From: an uncultured beta proteobacterium | GTDB taxonomy: Bacteria; Pseudomonadota; Gammaproteobacteria; Burkholderiales; Burkholderiaceae_C | Reading direction: 5' to 3' | NCBI GenBank assembly: GCA_903885415.1 | Contig: CAISIP010000267.1 | Span: 1-21,438 of the forward strand | DNA length: 21,438 nucleotides | Part shown: one piece after another, positions 1 through 6,647 of the stretch | Position numbering within the stretch: the first letter of the stretch is position 1 | Layout of the letters: each line of letters opens with the position of its first letter | The notes under the pieces: generated by a model | The model's input: the letters and a program-made list of their open reading frames with translations, nothing else | Databases searched by the model: none | Told to the model about the DNA's origin: nothing | Made by a program: the position numbers and the translations under genes

Positions 1-1082
1 AGATACCCCAGTCGGCGCGACAGGCTGCGCGCTGCATCGCGCAGCTTGGCCACTGCCGGGTCGTGTTCGTTGAAATCCGTCGCGTCGCCCATCATGGTCA
101 GCGCCAGCACGATGGCGCCGGCGGCGTCGAATACCGGCGTGCTGACGGCGTTAATGCCCACCTCGTTGACGTCGACGATGACGGCGTCGTAGATCGACGC
201 CAGCCGCTGCGCGCGCACCGTCGCGAGATGGGCGTCAACCGCCTCGCGGGTCCGGAACGGCGCGTCGGCGATATGCTGCTGCGCGGCTATCTCGGCGTCG
301 AGGTAGCGCGCCGTCAGTGGCGGCGACGAGAAGGCGGCGAACACTTTGCCGGTTGACGAACCCAGCAGTGGCAGCACCATGCCGCAGCGCAGGCGCACCT
401 CGAGCGCTTTGCGCGCCTCTATCCACCAGATCAGCGTCGGGCCCATGTTGCCCCAGACGCCCAGGCCCACCGTCCTGTCGGTCTCGCGGCTGAGGTCCTC
501 CAGGCAGGGGCGCGCCAGATGCACCGCGTTGAGCGTGGCCACGTTGCCCGAGCCGATGTCGGCGTTGGCGCGGTTGTCATAAGGGTGAACGACCATGTAT
601 TTTCCAGCGCCGAAAGCCAGCGGCTTGCGTGCGCTGCCGACGATGCGTTCGACCCGGCCCAGAAACAGCAGGTGGTCGCCACCGGGGTAGGTGGCCTCGG
701 TGCGACATTCCAAATGCGCCGCGCAGCCGTCGATCAGGGGAACGCCGTCGATCCCGGGCGTGACGGCGATTGCGGCGAAGCGGTCGGGCCCGCTTCGGGC
801 AAAGCGGTTGGAAATGTCGACCTGGTCCTCGGACAGGATGTTCACCACAAAACGGCGGGCCCGGCTGTAAGCCGGGAAACTGCTGGCGTTGACGCGCAGG
901 CTCCAGACGATCAGTGGCGGGTCGAGCGACACCGAGTTGAAGGAGTTGGCCGTCACGCCGATGGCAGCGCCCGTGTCGTCAAGCGCGGTGATTACCGTGA
1001 CGCCGGTAACGAAAGCACCCAAGCAGCGTCGCAGTTCGCCTGGGTCGATGCCCGCCGCCATCGCGGTCGCTGTGTGGGTCAT
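1..1082 (-). CDS. Flavin reductase fused to IclR-type effector domain (partial, C-terminus off the window)
   Basis: Read on the minus strand from ATG at 1082, the frame is open for 360 codons to the window edge. Residues about 15-165 are a flavin reductase-like (FMN-binding split barrel) domain, with FVTGVTVIT (24-32), GVTANSFNSVSLDPPLIVW (42-60) and HPYDN (166-170). Such enzymes reduce free FMN/FAD with NAD(P)H for a two-component monooxygenase. Residues about 183-360 match the IclR effector domain: LARPCLEDLSRET (189-201), then GINAVSTPVFDAAG (309-322), and a typical end SLSRRLGY (353-360). No helix-turn-helix lies between them, so the ligand-sensing half of a regulator is attached to an enzyme. 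An ATG two codons upstream (1088) is only 3 nt from the GAAAGG ribosome site; the 1082 start has 9 nt spacing and is preferred. Only a few C-terminal residues should be missing. The partner oxygenase is not obvious, because the BVMO and FMO nearby are single-component families. Confidence 0.88.
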   Translation of the reverse strand, partial: MTHTATAMAAGIDPGELRRCLGAFVTGVTVITALDDTGAAIGVTANSFNSVSLDPPLIVWSLRVNASSFPAYSRARRFVVNILSEDQVDISNRFARSGPDRFAAIAVTPGIDGVPLIDGCAAHLECRTEATYPGGDHLLFLGRVERIVGSARKPLAFGAGKYMVVHPYDNRANADIGSGNVATLNAVHLARPCLEDLSRETDRTVGLGVWGNMGPTLIWWIEARKALEVRLRCGMVLPLLGSSTGKVFAAFSSPPLTARYLDAEIAAQQHIADAPFRTREAVDAHLATVRAQRLASIYDAVIVDVNEVGINAVSTPVFDAAGAIVLALTMMGDATDFNEHDPAVAKLRDAARSLSRRLGY

Positions 1083-1095
1083 ATGCATATGCCTT

Positions 1096-1215
1096 TCAGG
1101 CCAGTATGCTGACCCAGCCGCCGTTGGTCACGTCAAAGAGCAGGGGGCGCACTTTGCCCATCTTGCCCAGTGGGCACCACTTGTCGTCTTCGACCATGAC
1201 GTCGGGCTGAAACAT
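1096..1215 (-). pseudogene. Short ORF, likely N-terminal remnant of a 2,4'-dihydroxyacetophenone dioxygenase-like cupin
   Basis: A 39-codon minus-strand frame (ATG 1215, TGA 1096-1098) ends 13 nt before the flavin reductase start. Its product contains DKWCPLG, VRPLLFDVTNGGW and VSIL. This resembles, from memory, the start of the small cupin family annotated as 2,4'-dihydroxyacetophenone dioxygenase-like (a W-x-P, PL-FD, G-W-x-x-L pattern). The stop falls just before where the metal-binding His residues of the cupin barrel would begin, so the fragment cannot be a complete enzyme. No ribosome site precedes ATG 1215. A good one (GGAG, 4 nt spacing) precedes an ATG at 1259 in another frame, and adding one C to the C7 tract (1228-1234) would join the two. 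It is therefore most likely a decayed, truncated gene, although a small expressed peptide cannot be excluded. The family match is inference. Confidence 0.45.
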
Positions 1216-1224
1216 TTCGGGCTT

Positions 1225-1244
1225 GGTGGGGGGGAGGGGGAGGG
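1225..1244 (+). other. G-rich run with G-quadruplex potential
   Basis: The plus strand carries GG, T, seven G, A, five G, A, three G. This satisfies the simple rule of four runs of at least three G with one-base loops. It lies in the divergent intergenic region about 160 bases upstream of the alpha-hydroxy-acid dehydrogenase start and about 145 bases before the flavin reductase start. On the minus strand it is the C7 tract inside the broken cupin reading frame. Function is unknown. Confidence 0.5.
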
Positions 1245-1343
1245 TGCGATCGTGACCATAAAACTCCGGAGGGCTGCGACGGGACTTGCATCAAAGCAAT
1301 TTTACTTGTAAGCTTCTCTCGGTTCTATTCGGTAATTTTTAAC

Positions 1344-1355
1344 TACTGACCAGTA
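1344..1355. promoter_or_regulatory. Palindromic operator candidate TACTGACCAGTA in divergent promoter region
   Basis: TACTG and CAGTA form a perfect 5-bp inverted repeat around two central bases. A close relative (TACTGATCGGTA) lies upstream of the Baeyer-Villiger monooxygenase at 2594-2605. On the minus strand the site overlaps TATACT (1357-1352), a possible -10 box for the flavin reductase side, with TTGCCA (1382-1377) as a possible -35 at a long 19-nt spacing. It is 49 bp before the GTG start at 1405, so it could serve both directions. The GntR protein encoded at 6643, or an unseen regulator, is the obvious candidate to bind it. Confidence 0.45.
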
Positions 1356-1404
1356 TATTAGGCCTTCGTCCGGACGTGGCAAGAAAAAGCGAGGGAGACC
1401 CTGA

Positions 1405-2553
1405 GTGAGGCTCATCACCAGCATAGAGGATCTGCGCCTGCTGGCGCGCCGGCGGGTGCCGCGCATGTTCTACGAATACGTCGATTCCGGCTCCTGGACC
1501 GAGTCGACCTACCGCGCTAATGAGCGCGACTTCCAATCCATCGGCCTGCGCCAGCGGGTCGCGGTCCCCATCGAGCGTCGATGCCTGCGCACGCAGATGC
1601 TCGGCCAGGACGTGGCCATGCCGGTGGCGCTGGCGCCGACCGGCCTGACCGGCATGCAGCACGCCGACGGTGAAATGCACGCGGCGCGCGCCGCGCAGCG
1701 CTTTGGCGTTCCGTTCACGCTGTCGACGATGAGTATCTGCTCGATGGAGGATGTCGCGCAGGCCACCGCAGGGCACCCGTTTTGGTTTCAGCTCTATGTG
1801 ATGAAGGACCGCGGCTTCATCGTCGAGTTGCTCGCGCGCGCGAAGGCCGTTGGATGCTCGGCGCTGGTGCTGACGCTGGACGCACAGATCGTCGGCCAGC
1901 GCCACCGCGACATCAAGAACGGGCTGAGCGCGCCGCCGAGGCTGACGCTGGCCAATTTGATCGACATGGCGAGCAGGCCGCGCTGGGCGCTGGGCATGCT
2001 GCGCACGCGGCGGCGCAGCTTTGGCAACATCGTCGGCCACGCCAAGGGCGTCGACTCCATCGCGGGAATGTCCGACTGGGCGACGCGCCAGTACAACGCC
2101 GCGCTCGACTGGCGCGATGTCGCTTGGATCAGGACGATATGGGGTGGCAAGCTGGTACTCAAAGGCATCACCGACGTCGAGGACGCCAGGCTTGCGCTCG
2201 GCAGCGGCGCCGACGCGTTGATCGTCTCCAACCATGGCGGACGGCAGCTCGACGGCGCCGATTCATCCATCCACGCCCTGCGCCGTATCGCGCAGGCTGT
2301 GGGCGGACAGATCGAACTGCACATGGACGGCGGAATCCGCAGCGGGCAGGATGTCCTCAAGGCGCGCGCCCTCGGTGCACGTGGCGTCTACATCGGGCGC
2401 GCCTTTCTCTACGGGTTGGGCGCGATGGGCGAGGAGGGCGTCATCAGGGCGCTCGAGATCATCCGCCGCGAACTCGACCTGACGATGGCCTTTTGCGGAC
2501 GCAATCACATCGACACGGTCGACGCGTCGATTCTGGTGCCAGGGACGTTTTGA
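1405..2553 (+). CDS. FMN-dependent alpha-hydroxy-acid dehydrogenase (lactate/mandelate/glycolate oxidase family)
   Basis: The 382-aa product is a full-length member of the family that oxidises an L-2-hydroxy acid to the 2-oxo acid with FMN. The expected active-site motifs are visible in order: FYEYVDSG near the N-terminus (substrate Tyr), APTGLTGM, QLYV (Tyr), TLDAQIVGQRHRD (Asp and Arg), LVLKGI (FMN Lys), SNHGGRQLDG (catalytic His and substrate Arg) and DGGIRSGQDVLKA (FMN phosphate loop). The start is GTG, supported by AGGGAG 7 nt upstream; no in-frame ATG gives a full N-terminus. It stands alone between two palindrome-bearing gaps, divergent from the flavin reductase and 148 bp before the monooxygenase. 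Whether the enzyme passes electrons to oxygen or to the membrane cannot be read from the sequence. The substrate is unknown; lactate itself is unlikely to be the purpose in this catabolic context (inference). Confidence 0.93.
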   Translation: MRLITSIEDLRLLARRRVPRMFYEYVDSGSWTESTYRANERDFQSIGLRQRVAVPIERRCLRTQMLGQDVAMPVALAPTGLTGMQHADGEMHAARAAQRFGVPFTLSTMSICSMEDVAQATAGHPFWFQLYVMKDRGFIVELLARAKAVGCSALVLTLDAQIVGQRHRDIKNGLSAPPRLTLANLIDMASRPRWALGMLRTRRRSFGNIVGHAKGVDSIAGMSDWATRQYNAALDWRDVAWIRTIWGGKLVLKGITDVEDARLALGSGADALIVSNHGGRQLDGADSSIHALRRIAQAVGGQIELHMDGGIRSGQDVLKARALGARGVYIGRAFLYGLGAMGEEGVIRALEIIRRELDLTMAFCGRNHIDTVDASILVPGTF

Positions 2554-2593
2554 AGGCGCGTCGATCGCACGGCACCGAGGGCTGCCCCTGTGT

Positions 2594-2618
2594 TACTGAT
2601 CGGTATTTTATAAATACC
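2594..2618. promoter_or_regulatory. Overlapping palindromes in the gap before the Baeyer-Villiger monooxygenase
   Basis: Two inverted repeats overlap in an AT-rich island. TACTGATCGGTA (2594-2605) matches the site at 1344-1355 at 10 of 12 positions. A perfect 7-3-7 palindrome, GGTATTT-TAT-AAATACC, spans 2602-2618. The gap of 148 bp after the preceding gene and the sudden AT-richness suggest a promoter here. TATAAA (2609-2614) could be a -10 box, but no convincing -35 was found. The arrangement suggests an operator covering the promoter of the 2702-6563 genes. Confidence 0.5.
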
Positions 2619-2701
2619 TTGTGGGACAATGAAATATTTGGCTGCAGTGCGCTTGGCCGAGGCGCCAGCGTAGCGAAAATGGCAGACCCAGGAGGCATGG
2701 C

Positions 2702-4393
2702 ATGGTGAAGCAGACAGATTCGGCGACGGCGGCGCAAGCCGCGTCCGGCGGCACGCCACTGGACGTGGTGGTGGTCGGCGCCGGTTTCGCGGGTCTGTAC
2801 ATGCTGCACCGGCTGCGCCAGGTCGGTCTGCGTGCGTGCGCCTTCGAACGCGGCGACGATGTCGGCGGCGTCTGGTACTGGAACCGCTATCCTGGCGCGC
2901 GCTGCGACGTCGAAAGCATGCAGTACTCCTACTCCTTTTCCGACGAATTGCAGCAGCAGTGGCGCTGGGGCGAGCGTTTTGCCGGCCAGCCCGAGTTGCT
3001 CGACTATGCGCGCCATGTCGCCGAACGCTTCGATCTGCGCCGGGACATCCGCTTTGGCACCGCTGTGAAGGCAGCGCATTACAACCAGGCCAGCGCGCTG
3101 TGGGAGGTCTGCACCGACCGCGGAGAACGGCTGCGTGCGCGTTTTTGCATCATGGCCACCGGCTGCCTGTCGGCCTCGCGCATGCCCGATATCGAGGGCA
3201 TTGCCGATTACCAGGGAAAGCATTACCACACCGGTCGATGGCCGCACGAGGGCGTCGACTTTAGCGGGCAACGCGTGGGCGTCATTGGCACCGGTAGCTC
3301 GGGTATCCAGGCGATCCCGATGCTCGCGCAGCAGGCGCAACAGCTGTTGGTGTTTCAAAGGACGGCGAACTTCAGCGTGCCGGCGCGCAACGCGCCAATG
3401 GACGACGCCTATGAGCGATCCTGGAAGGACCATTACCCGGCGCTGCGCGAGCGTGCGCGGGTCGACACCACATCCGGCACGATCTACGAGAAAAGCGCTC
3501 GCAAGGCGGTCGAAGCACCTGCGCACGAGCGCCAGCGCGAATTTGAGCGGCGCTGGGAAAAAGGCGGTGTGAACTTCATGCACGCGTTCAACGACCTGAT
3601 GGTCGACGCGCGGTCCAATGAAACAGCGGCCGATTTTGTGCGCGCGCAGATACGCGCCATCGTGCGCGATCCAGCGGTCGCCGAACTGTTGGCGCCCAAG
3701 GACCATCCAATCGGAACCAAACGCATCTGTGTGGACTCTGATTATTTCGAGACGTACAACCGCGACAACGTCCGCCTGATCGACCTGCGTACCGAACCGA
3801 TCGAGCGCATCACCGCCACCGGACTGCAGACCGGTCGCTCGCATTACCCGCTCGACGCCATCGTCTTCGCCACCGGCTACGACGCGATGACCGGGGCGCT
3901 GCTCGGCATCGACATCCGAGGCCGCTCCGGAGCGCGGCTGTCCGAGCACTGGGCGGGCGGTCCGCGAAGTTATCTCGGCCTGATGGCGGCGGGCTTTCCC
4001 AACCTGTTTACCATCACCGGGCCGGGCAGCCCGTCGGTGCTGTCGAACATGATCTTCGCTATCGAGCAGCATGTCGAGTGGATCACCGACTGCATGGTCT
4101 GGATGCGTGACAAAGGCCACGACAGCATCGAGGCCGAGGTGGCGGCGCAGGACGACTGGGTTGCGCATGTCAACCAGGTGGCCGACGCCACCTTGTTCAA
4201 TCAGGCGAATTCCTGGTACCTGGGCGCCAACGTTCCGGGCAAGGCGCGGGTTTTTATGCCTTACACCGGCGGCGTCGTCGCCTACCGGCAGAAGTGCGAT
4301 GCGGTCGCCGACAGCGCGTATCAGGGCTTTCGTTTCGAGCGGGTGCCAGCGAAGCCTGCCGGCGCTGCGAATACCCAGGATGTAGACCTTTAA
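2702..4393 (+). CDS. Baeyer-Villiger monooxygenase (cyclohexanone monooxygenase-like)
   Basis: The 563-aa flavoprotein should insert an oxygen atom next to a ketone carbonyl, giving an ester or lactone with NADPH, O2 and bound FAD. It has both Rossmann motifs, GAGFAG (26-31) for FAD and GTGSSG (196-201) for NADPH. Between them is the Baeyer-Villiger fingerprint YQGKHYHTGRW (170-180), with Y in the F/Y position. The stretch WYWNRYPGARCDVES (58-72) is characteristic of the cyclohexanone/phenylacetone monooxygenase branch, and the length is normal. The start ATG is set by GGAGG 6 nt upstream; an earlier ATG at 2697 stops after three codons. It is followed at 19 nt by an SDR and then an FMO, a typical pairing of alcohol dehydrogenase with ketone oxygenase. 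No lactone hydrolase of recognised type follows. The substrate ketone is unknown. Confidence 0.95.
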   Translation: MVKQTDSATAAQAASGGTPLDVVVVGAGFAGLYMLHRLRQVGLRACAFERGDDVGGVWYWNRYPGARCDVESMQYSYSFSDELQQQWRWGERFAGQPELLDYARHVAERFDLRRDIRFGTAVKAAHYNQASALWEVCTDRGERLRARFCIMATGCLSASRMPDIEGIADYQGKHYHTGRWPHEGVDFSGQRVGVIGTGSSGIQAIPMLAQQAQQLLVFQRTANFSVPARNAPMDDAYERSWKDHYPALRERARVDTTSGTIYEKSARKAVEAPAHERQREFERRWEKGGVNFMHAFNDLMVDARSNETAADFVRAQIRAIVRDPAVAELLAPKDHPIGTKRICVDSDYFETYNRDNVRLIDLRTEPIERITATGLQTGRSHYPLDAIVFATGYDAMTGALLGIDIRGRSGARLSEHWAGGPRSYLGLMAAGFPNLFTITGPGSPSVLSNMIFAIEQHVEWITDCMVWMRDKGHDSIEAEVAAQDDWVAHVNQVADATLFNQANSWYLGANVPGKARVFMPYTGGVVAYRQKCDAVADSAYQGFRFERVPAKPAGAANTQDVDL

Positions 4394-4412
4394 TTTTTTC
4401 GATGGAGCGGGC

Positions 4413-5234
4413 ATGAACAACAGCAGCTATGTGGAGTCATTTGGACTGGCGGGACGGGTGTGCGTGGTCACCGGAGCCGGCAGCGGGATTGGGCGCGCGA
4501 TCGCGCTCACGCTGGCGCAGGCGGGTGGGCGCGTCGCGGTTTTGGACCGCAACGACGCGGGAAGCGCTGAGACGCTGGCGCAGATCAAGGGTCTGGGCGC
4601 CGAAGCGGCTGCCTTTCACTGCGACACCTCCGACGAAGCGAGCGTCGACTGCGCCGCGCAGGCCAGCGCATCGGCGCTGGGTAACTGCGAGGTGCTGGTC
4701 AACAATGCCGGCGTGCTGCGTCCGGGTCCGCTTGAGACGCTGTCGTTGCAGGAATGGAACCAGGTGCTTGCGGTGAACCTCAGCGGCTACTTCATTTGTG
4801 CGCAAGCTTTCGCGCGCCAGATGCGGCTGCAGGGGCGCGGGGCGCTGGTCCACATCGCTTCGGTTGCCGCCGACCACGCGACGGCATTCGGTGGCGCCTA
4901 TAGCGTTGCCAAGGCCGGCATCACGATGCTGTCGCGCCAGCTCGCGGTGGAGTGGGGCACGCAGGGAATCCGCAGCAACGTGGTGCATCCGGGCCTGATC
5001 CTGACGCCGATGTCGCAGGCCTTCTACGACCAGCCCGGTACCACCGAAAGGCGCAGCCAGGCGGTGCCCGTCGGGCGTATCGGGCGCCCCGATGATGTGG
5101 CGCAGGCGGTTCTCTTTCTGGCCAGCGAGCGCAGCGCGTATATCACCGGGCAGGAGATCGCTGTCGATGGCGGTTTCACCCGCATGCTGATGGGCCTGAT
5201 ACCCCGCGTGGGCTACGAACGCAGCGCGGACTAG
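4413..5234 (+). CDS. Short-chain dehydrogenase/reductase (classical SDR)
   Basis: The 273-aa product has the classical SDR layout: TGAGSGIG near residue 20 for the dinucleotide, NNAG in the middle, and the catalytic Ser (IAS) and Tyr-Lys (YSVAK). The C-terminus has ITGQEIAVDGGF, as in FabG-like enzymes. LDRN, with an acidic residue after strand 2, suggests NAD(H) rather than NADP(H) (inference). It lies 19 nt after the Baeyer-Villiger monooxygenase and 3 nt before the FMO. The natural reading is oxidation of a secondary alcohol to the ketone used by the BVMO. GGAG sits 5 nt before the ATG. Confidence 0.93.
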   Translation: MNNSSYVESFGLAGRVCVVTGAGSGIGRAIALTLAQAGGRVAVLDRNDAGSAETLAQIKGLGAEAAAFHCDTSDEASVDCAAQASASALGNCEVLVNNAGVLRPGPLETLSLQEWNQVLAVNLSGYFICAQAFARQMRLQGRGALVHIASVAADHATAFGGAYSVAKAGITMLSRQLAVEWGTQGIRSNVVHPGLILTPMSQAFYDQPGTTERRSQAVPVGRIGRPDDVAQAVLFLASERSAYITGQEIAVDGGFTRMLMGLIPRVGYERSAD

Positions 5235-5237
5235 GCG

Positions 5238-6563
5238 ATGTCGGTTCAACGCAGCGTCGCCGTCATCGGGGCCGGAGCCGCAGGGCTTTGCGCCGCCAAG
5301 CATCTGATGGCCAAGGGCATGGATGTCGTGGTGTTCGAAATCGGCACCCGCTTGGGCGGACTGTGGGTCTATGAAAACGACAACGGTCTGAGCCCCACCT
5401 ACCAGTCGCTGCACGTGAACTCGGAGAACCGGGTGACGGCTTACCAGGATTTTCCCTTCCCCGACTCGGCGCCGATCTACCCCGACCATGTACAGATGGC
5501 GCAGTACCTGGAAGATTACGCAAGCCGCTTTGGCATCCGCGACAGGATCCGCTTCCAGTCCCGGGTGGCTTCGGTCGAGCAGGACAGGGCTGCCGGCTGG
5601 CTGCTCACCCTGGCCGATGGAAGCCGCCACGGCTTCGACGCGGTGGTCGTCGCATCGGGCCATCAGGGGGTACCGCGGCATCCGCCGTTCGCCGACGACT
5701 TCAAGGGCGAATACCTGCATTCGCACAGCTACCGGGTTCCCGATCCCTTCAGGGGCAAGCGGGTGCTGGTCGTCGGAGCGGGCAACAGTGCCTGCGACAT
5801 TGCCTCAGATATCTGCACCGTCACCGCGGCGACGACGATGGCGGCGCGCTCGCCGGTGCTGCTGATGCCGCGCATGTTCCTGGGCGTTCCGACCTCGCGG
5901 GTACTGGGAAAACTGGAGAAGCCATGGATGCCCTGGGCGATACGCCGGCGTATCCGCGAACTCATCGCGCGCATGGCGCACGGACGCATGGAGCAGTGGG
6001 GCTTTGTAACTCCCAAGACGCGCACGCATCCAGCAGGCCACCATCTGCTGATCGGGCATTTCATCTGGAACCGCATCAAGGCCCGTCCCGGCATCGCGTC
6101 GGTCAGCGGCGATACGGTCGCCTTCGTCGACGGAACGCGCGAGCATTTCGACACGATGATCGCCGCCACCGGTTACCAGGTGCACCTTCCCTTCCTGAGC
6201 CAGACGCTGTCGCCGCTGCGCGAACCCTGGCTCGAGCTGTTTCACCAGGTGGTGCGACCGGGCACGCCGGGGCTGTATTTCGTCGGCTTCTTCAATGTCA
6301 GCGGCGGCGGCAACATCCGCATGATGGACGACCAGTCGCAGTGGGTTGCCGCACTGGAGGCGGGTGAAGTCGGGCTTCCCGACGTGCAGCAGATGCGGCG
6401 CAGCATCTTGCGCGAGCGCGACGCCATCGTCCGGCTCTATCCCGAAAGCCCACGCTACGCGCTGGAGCTCGATCCGCGGGTTTACCGCGCCACGCTGGCG
6501 GCCGAAATGCGCGATGGCGCGCGGCGTGCTGCAGGGCGCAAGCCGCAGGCTGCGCAGGCCTAG
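5238..6563 (+). CDS. Flavin-containing monooxygenase (FMO family)
   Basis: The 441-aa class B flavoprotein monooxygenase carries GAGAAG (11-16) for FAD and GAGNSA (180-185) for NADPH. The FMO fingerprint is FKGEYLHSHSY (155-165), ending in Tyr where the BVMO upstream has Trp. The FMO linker ATGY appears near residue 312. FMO enzymes oxygenate soft nucleophiles (N or S), and some bacterial members also do Baeyer-Villiger chemistry, so this could act on a nitrogen- or sulfur-bearing group or on a second ketone. It starts 3 nt after the SDR stop with only a weak ribosome site, which suggests translational coupling. It is the last gene of the 2702-6563 block. Confidence 0.92.
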   Translation: MSVQRSVAVIGAGAAGLCAAKHLMAKGMDVVVFEIGTRLGGLWVYENDNGLSPTYQSLHVNSENRVTAYQDFPFPDSAPIYPDHVQMAQYLEDYASRFGIRDRIRFQSRVASVEQDRAAGWLLTLADGSRHGFDAVVVASGHQGVPRHPPFADDFKGEYLHSHSYRVPDPFRGKRVLVVGAGNSACDIASDICTVTAATTMAARSPVLLMPRMFLGVPTSRVLGKLEKPWMPWAIRRRIRELIARMAHGRMEQWGFVTPKTRTHPAGHHLLIGHFIWNRIKARPGIASVSGDTVAFVDGTREHFDTMIAATGYQVHLPFLSQTLSPLREPWLELFHQVVRPGTPGLYFVGFFNVSGGGNIRMMDDQSQWVAALEAGEVGLPDVQQMRRSILRERDAIVRLYPESPRYALELDPRVYRATLAAEMRDGARRAAGRKPQAAQA

Positions 6564-6607
6564 TCGCCGGGTTTCGAGCGGGCTGGGTACTTAGGGTTTG
6601 TACTAGC

Positions 6608-6647
6608 TAGCCATCTAATTGGTCTGACAGTATCATTGATCGATGAT
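6608..6647 (+). promoter_or_regulatory. Promoter and operator candidate for a leaderless GntR transcript
   Basis: TAGCCA (6608-6613) and TATCAT (6631-6636) make a sigma-70-like pair with 17-nt spacing, matching the consensus at 4 and 5 of 6 positions. The start of transcription would fall at about 6643, which is the first base of the GntR ATG, and no Shine-Dalgarno sequence precedes that ATG. Between the boxes lies TTGGTCTGACAG (6619-6630), whose core GTCTGAC is palindromic and of the GT-N3-AC form typical of FCD-type GntR operators. A second near-palindrome, ATCATTGATCGATGAT, covers 6632-6647 with one mismatched pair. Autoregulation is the likely reading. Confidence 0.5.

Noticed and set aside
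1376..1390. Sigma-54-like TGGCA...GC element before the 1405 gene
   Set aside because: The GG to GC spacing is 9 rather than 10, the -12 element is poor, and it lies only about 15 nt from the start codon.
1339..2235. 298-codon minus-strand open frame across the hydroxy-acid dehydrogenase
   Set aside because: The plus-strand gene has all catalytic motifs; the antisense product resembles nothing I recognise.
2459..4420. 653-codon open frame on the minus strand across the BVMO gene
   Set aside because: It is antisense to a clear monooxygenase; the predicted protein is His/Arg/Ala-rich with no recognisable domain, as expected from shadow frames in high-GC DNA.
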